Shown one piece after another: positions 6,650 to 9,172 of a stretch of 9,172 nucleotides of DNA (positions are counted from its first letter, which is position 1; each line of letters starts with the position of its first letter). The stretch comes from Allobrachymonas sp. GTDB taxonomy: Bacteria > Pseudomonadota > Gammaproteobacteria > Burkholderiales > Burkholderiaceae_C. The notes beneath the pieces were generated by a model. It had not been told where the DNA came from and did no database searches. It saw only the letters and a list, made by a program, of their open reading frames with translations. The position numbers and the translations under genes were made by a program. Where the stretch lies: NCBI GenBank assembly GCA_030538335.1, contig JAUNUE010000060.1, forward strand, positions 1-9,172, in the 5' to 3' direction.

Positions 6650-8476
6650 TCAAGCCTCGCGGCTGGCACGCTTGCGTTCGTGCTCCTTCAGGTGGCGCTT
6701 GCGCAGGCGGATCGACTTGGGCGTGATTTCGACCAGCTCATCGTCTTCGATGAACTCCACCGCATACTCCAGCGTCAGTTCAATCGGCGGCGTGATCTTG
6801 ATCGCGTCTTCCTTGCCGCTGACGCGGAAGTTGGTGAGTTGTTTGGTGCGCGTGGCGTTGACCACCAGGTCGTTGTCGCGGCTGTGGATGCCCACGATCA
6901 TGCCTTCGTACACCGGGTCACCCGCCTTGACGAACATGCGGCCACGGTCATCCAGCTTGCCCAAGGCGTAGGTGATGATTTCGCCATCGTCCATGCTGAT
7001 GAGCACACCGTTCTTGCGCCCGCCAATCTCGCCTGCATGTGGCTCGTAGCCGTCAAAAATATTGGCGATCAGGCCCGAGCCGCGCGTGAGGTTCATGAAT
7101 TCGTTGGTAAAACCGATCAGACCACGCGCCGGAATGCGGTACTCCAGCCGCACACGGCCCCGGCCATCCGGCTCCATATTGGCGAGTTCGCCCTTGCGCT
7201 CGCCCAGCGCCTGCATCACACCGCCCTGGTGGCCTTCTTCGATATCGACCGTCAGCAGTTCAACCGGTTCGCATTTTTCGCCATCGATGTCGCGGAACAC
7301 CACGCGCGGTTTGCTTACCGCCATTTCATAACCCTCGCGGCGCATATTCTCCAACAAAATCGTCAGGTGCAATTCGCCACGGCCCGACACTTCAAACACG
7401 CCGTCTTCAGCCGTTTCGCGCACGCGCAGCGCCACGTTGGCTTGCAGCTCTTTTTGCAGGCGATCCCAGATCTGGCGGCTGGTCACGTACTTGCCTTCGC
7501 GCCCGGCCAGCGGGCTGGTGTTGACGCAGAAGTTCATGGTCAACGTCGGCTCGTCGATCTTGAGCATGGGCAGCGGCTGCGGGTCATCGATGCTGGTGAC
7601 CGTCACGCCAATACCGATGTCTTCCATGCCGTTGATCAGCACGATGTCACCCGGCCCGGCCTGGGGGGCCTGCACGCGCTCCAGGCCTTGGAACGTCAGC
7701 ACCTGGTTGACGCGACCCTTGAAGCGTTTGCCGTCAGTCCCTTCCATCACCAGCACATCCATGCCGGGCTTGATGGTGCCGGAGTTGACGCGGCCCACGC
7801 CAATGCGACCAACGAAGGTGGAAAAATCCAGCGCAGAGATTTGCAATTGCAAGGGTGCGGCCGGGTCGCCCTCGTGCGCGGGCACATGCTTGAGAATGGT
7901 CTCGAACAAGGCCGACATGTCTGGCCCCCACTGCGTGCCGGGTTCACCTTCTTCCAGCGCGCTCCAACCGTTGATGCCGCTGGCGTACACCACCGGAAAA
8001 TCAAGCTGCTCGTCGGTCGCGCCCAGCTTGTCGAACAGGTCAAACGCGGCGTTGATGACCTTGTCGGGGTTGGCGCCAGGTTTGTCAACCTTGTTGACCA
8101 CCACGATGGGCTTCAGGCCCAGCGCCAGCGCCTTCTTGGTGACGAAGCGCGTTTGCGGCATGGGACCTTCCTGCGCATCGATCAGCAGCAGCACGCCATC
8201 GACCATGCTCAAGGCGCGCTCCACTTCACCGCCAAAGTCGGCGTGGCCGGGTGTATCGACGATGTTGATGTGCGTGTCTTTCCACCGCACGGCACAGTTT
8301 TTGGCGAGGATAGTGATGCCGCGCTCGCGCTCGATGGCGTTGTTGTCCATCACCGTGTCCTGCACTTTTTCGTGCTCGGCAAAAGTGCCAGACTGGCGCA
8401 GCAACTGGTCGACCATGGTGGTCTTGCCGTGGTCTACGTGGGCGATGATCGCAATATTCCTGATTTGGGGAGTCAT
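6650..8476 (-). CDS. typA: ribosome-associated translational GTPase TypA/BipA
   Basis: TypA/BipA is an EF-G-like GTPase that binds the 70S ribosome and helps large-subunit assembly and growth under stress and cold. All G motifs are present: G1 AHVDHGKTT (12-20), G2 in RGITI (52-56, Thr54), G3 DTPGH (74-78), G4 NKVD (128-131) and G5 around ASG (165-167). Domain II, the EF-G-like domains III and V (GRGELHLTILLENMRREG at 365-382; MQALGERKGEL at 421-431) and the BipA-specific C-terminal region (RGLIGFTNEFM, KKLTNFR-like TKQLTNFR) follow. The length of 608 residues fits the family. ATG at 8476 is chosen because it leads directly into MTPQIRNIAIIAHVDHG; an in-frame TTG at 8506 adds ten non-conserved residues. 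The Shine-Dalgarno is weak (AGCAGA region). It lies 34 nt after truB, the standard order in beta-proteobacteria, so it is probably co-transcribed with truB. Confidence 0.97.
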   Translation of the reverse strand: MTPQIRNIAIIAHVDHGKTTMVDQLLRQSGTFAEHEKVQDTVMDNNAIERERGITILAKNCAVRWKDTHINIVDTPGHADFGGEVERALSMVDGVLLLIDAQEGPMPQTRFVTKKALALGLKPIVVVNKVDKPGANPDKVINAAFDLFDKLGATDEQLDFPVVYASGINGWSALEEGEPGTQWGPDMSALFETILKHVPAHEGDPAAPLQLQISALDFSTFVGRIGVGRVNSGTIKPGMDVLVMEGTDGKRFKGRVNQVLTFQGLERVQAPQAGPGDIVLINGMEDIGIGVTVTSIDDPQPLPMLKIDEPTLTMNFCVNTSPLAGREGKYVTSRQIWDRLQKELQANVALRVRETAEDGVFEVSGRGELHLTILLENMRREGYEMAVSKPRVVFRDIDGEKCEPVELLTVDIEEGHQGGVMQALGERKGELANMEPDGRGRVRLEYRIPARGLIGFTNEFMNLTRGSGLIANIFDGYEPHAGEIGGRKNGVLISMDDGEIITYALGKLDDRGRMFVKAGDPVYEGMIVGIHSRDNDLVVNATRTKQLTNFRVSGKEDAIKITPPIELTLEYAVEFIEDDELVEITPKSIRLRKRHLKEHERKRASREA

Positions 8477-8510
8477 TTTTTCTGCTCTGGTTTCTGTCAA
8501 CGTCAAAATA

Positions 8511-9172
8511 TCAATGGCTGTTGTTTGGCATGCTGGTTGACACGCCGTGCTGCGCTTGTGCCAGCATTTGGGAAATTTCCATCGGGCTGAGCAAGCGCAC
8601 GGGAATCAGTTCACTGGCCTTGATGCGCGCCGAGCCCAGCAAGGCGTGTGGCGCATCACCATACACGGCCACGGTTTCACTGTCACTCCCGTTCACCCGG
8701 CGGCGCATACCGCTCAAAAACTTGCCGGCATCATCGCTGCCCAAGGTGACGGGCGTGTGATCGGGCAGCAGCACTTCGGGAGGCTTGAGCGCAGCCATGC
8801 GCTCCAAATCGGTCATGGTCTCCAGTTGCTCCAGCGTGATGCACTGCACCTGTGTAAAGGGGCCAGTAGCCGTGCGGCGCAGGTAGGTGAGATGCCCGCC
8901 GCAGCCCAGCGCAGCGCCAATGTCTTCACCCAGCGTGCGGATGTAGGTGCCTTTGCTGCAACTGACTTCTATGCGGACGGCGCTACTGGATGCCATTGCG
9001 CTTAAGTTGGAAGCAGCTTCTTGCTGCGCCTCCTGAGGAGCCGCCCCCCTCACCCCTGCCCTCTCCCCCCTGTCGGGTGGAGAGGGGGTTGGTGACGCGC
9101 TCTTTGCACATACACGGGGTTGGCTGTAATTATGGTGGGCAGATAAAGAGAACGTTGAGTCAGCACCCTTTG
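8511..9172 (-). CDS. truB: tRNA pseudouridine(55) synthase, 3' part, with unusual upstream segment
   Basis: TruB makes pseudouridine 55 in the T-loop of tRNAs. From about 8978 down to the TGA at 8511-8513 the protein is clearly TruB: VRIEVSCSKGTYIRTLGEDIG, then LGCGGHLTYLRRTATGPF, then a C-terminal PUA-like region (FLSGMRRRVN, VAVYGD, LLGSARI, IPVRLL). The reading frame remains open from there to the window edge, so the catalytic N-terminal half (the GxLDPxATG-type Asp motif) would be outside. However, the ~64 codons between 8979 and 9172 do not look like TruB: they are Ala/Gln/Ser- and Pro/Arg-rich and coincide with palindromic repeat DNA. A GTG at 9053 opens a 180-residue frame but is unlikely to be the true start. 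Either the repeat sits in a tolerant linker before the CSKGTYIRTL strand, or the gene is broken upstream. The truB-typA order is as expected. Confidence 0.85.
   Translation of the reverse strand, partial: KGADSTFSLSAHHNYSQPRVCAKSASPTPSPPDRGERAGVRGAAPQEAQQEAASNLSAMASSSAVRIEVSCSKGTYIRTLGEDIGAALGCGGHLTYLRRTATGPFTQVQCITLEQLETMTDLERMAALKPPEVLLPDHTPVTLGSDDAGKFLSGMRRRVNGSDSETVAVYGDAPHALLGSARIKASELIPVRLLSPMEISQMLAQAQHGVSTSMPNNSH
9013..9040. repeat. two small palindromes beside the GC-rich repeat, within the truB frame
   Basis: GCAGC (9013-9017) pairs with GCTGC (9023-9027) across TTCTT, and CTCCTGAGGAG (9030-9040) is an odd-centred perfect palindrome. They adjoin the larger palindrome at 9050-9095 and encode the Ala/Gln-rich PQEAQQEAAS stretch. 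They are probably parts of one mosaic repeat element. Copies elsewhere in the genome are expected but cannot be seen here. Confidence 0.4.
9050..9095. repeat. GC-rich REP-like imperfect palindrome inside the truB reading frame
   Basis: CCCTCTCC (9059-9066) pairs perfectly with GGAGAGGG (9079-9086). The stem continues inward past one mismatch with CCC/GGG around a TGTC loop, and outward past an internal loop with TCACC (9050-9054) and GGTGA (9091-9095). The motif 'cccctcacccctgccctctccc' followed by its complement is typical of dispersed palindromic repeats in Burkholderiales and Xanthomonads (from general knowledge). Such units are normally intergenic, whereas here the truB frame is open through it. 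Confidence 0.65.

Noticed and set aside
6680..8590. 636-codon open frame on the plus strand opposite typA
   Set aside because: It is antisense to the fully conserved typA and has no recognisable motif; long antisense frames are expected opposite high-GC genes.
1..9172. CRISPR array, tRNA/rRNA gene, insertion sequence or integrase
   Set aside because: I found no regularly spaced repeats, no tRNA-like cloverleaf, and no transposase or recombinase motif on either strand.

Overview
The window looks like chromosomal DNA from a beta-proteobacterium, most likely Burkholderiales and probably Comamonadaceae. This is inferred from high-GC coding sequence, the truB-typA gene pair, a long Lnt, an LldD-type lactate dehydrogenase, and a GC-rich 'cccctcaccc...' palindromic repeat of a kind seen in that group. 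The genus cannot be fixed from the sequence alone.

Layout, left to right. (a) 1-681, plus strand: the 3' part of lldD, the FMN-dependent L-lactate dehydrogenase. (b) About 682-1590: a stretch visibly richer in A+T than the rest, holding one orphan plus-strand gene (781-1458) that I cannot assign to a family. It is flanked by two small hairpins and looks like an acquired insertion between core genes. (c) 1600-5457, minus strand: a compact unit transcribed EamA/DMT transporter -> 3-hydroxyisobutyryl-CoA hydrolase-like protein -> lnt. The first junction is an ATGA overlap, the second a 4-nt gap, and the unit ends at an intrinsic terminator that overlaps the lnt stop codon. (d) 5523-6542, minus strand: a nucleotidyltransferase-fold protein of the GSU2403 type, preceded by an AT-rich perfect inverted repeat (6606-6638) that looks like an operator. 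(e) 6650-9172, minus strand: typA (bipA) and, upstream of it, the 3' part of truB, the usual end of the nusA-infB-rbfA-truB-typA translation cluster.

How the genes relate. truB and typA serve tRNA modification and ribosome assembly or stress adaptation. lnt completes lipoprotein maturation in the inner membrane. The hydrolase belongs to valine/CoA-thioester metabolism, and the transporter has no predictable substrate. The plus-strand pair and the minus-strand block converge around 1460-1600.

I see no convincing new multi-gene system: no CRISPR, transposase, integrase, phage or tRNA gene. The items most worth a second look are the repeat-bearing, non-TruB-like segment that stays in frame with truB at the right edge, the AT-rich palindrome before the nucleotidyltransferase-fold gene, and the orphan low-GC gene next to lldD.
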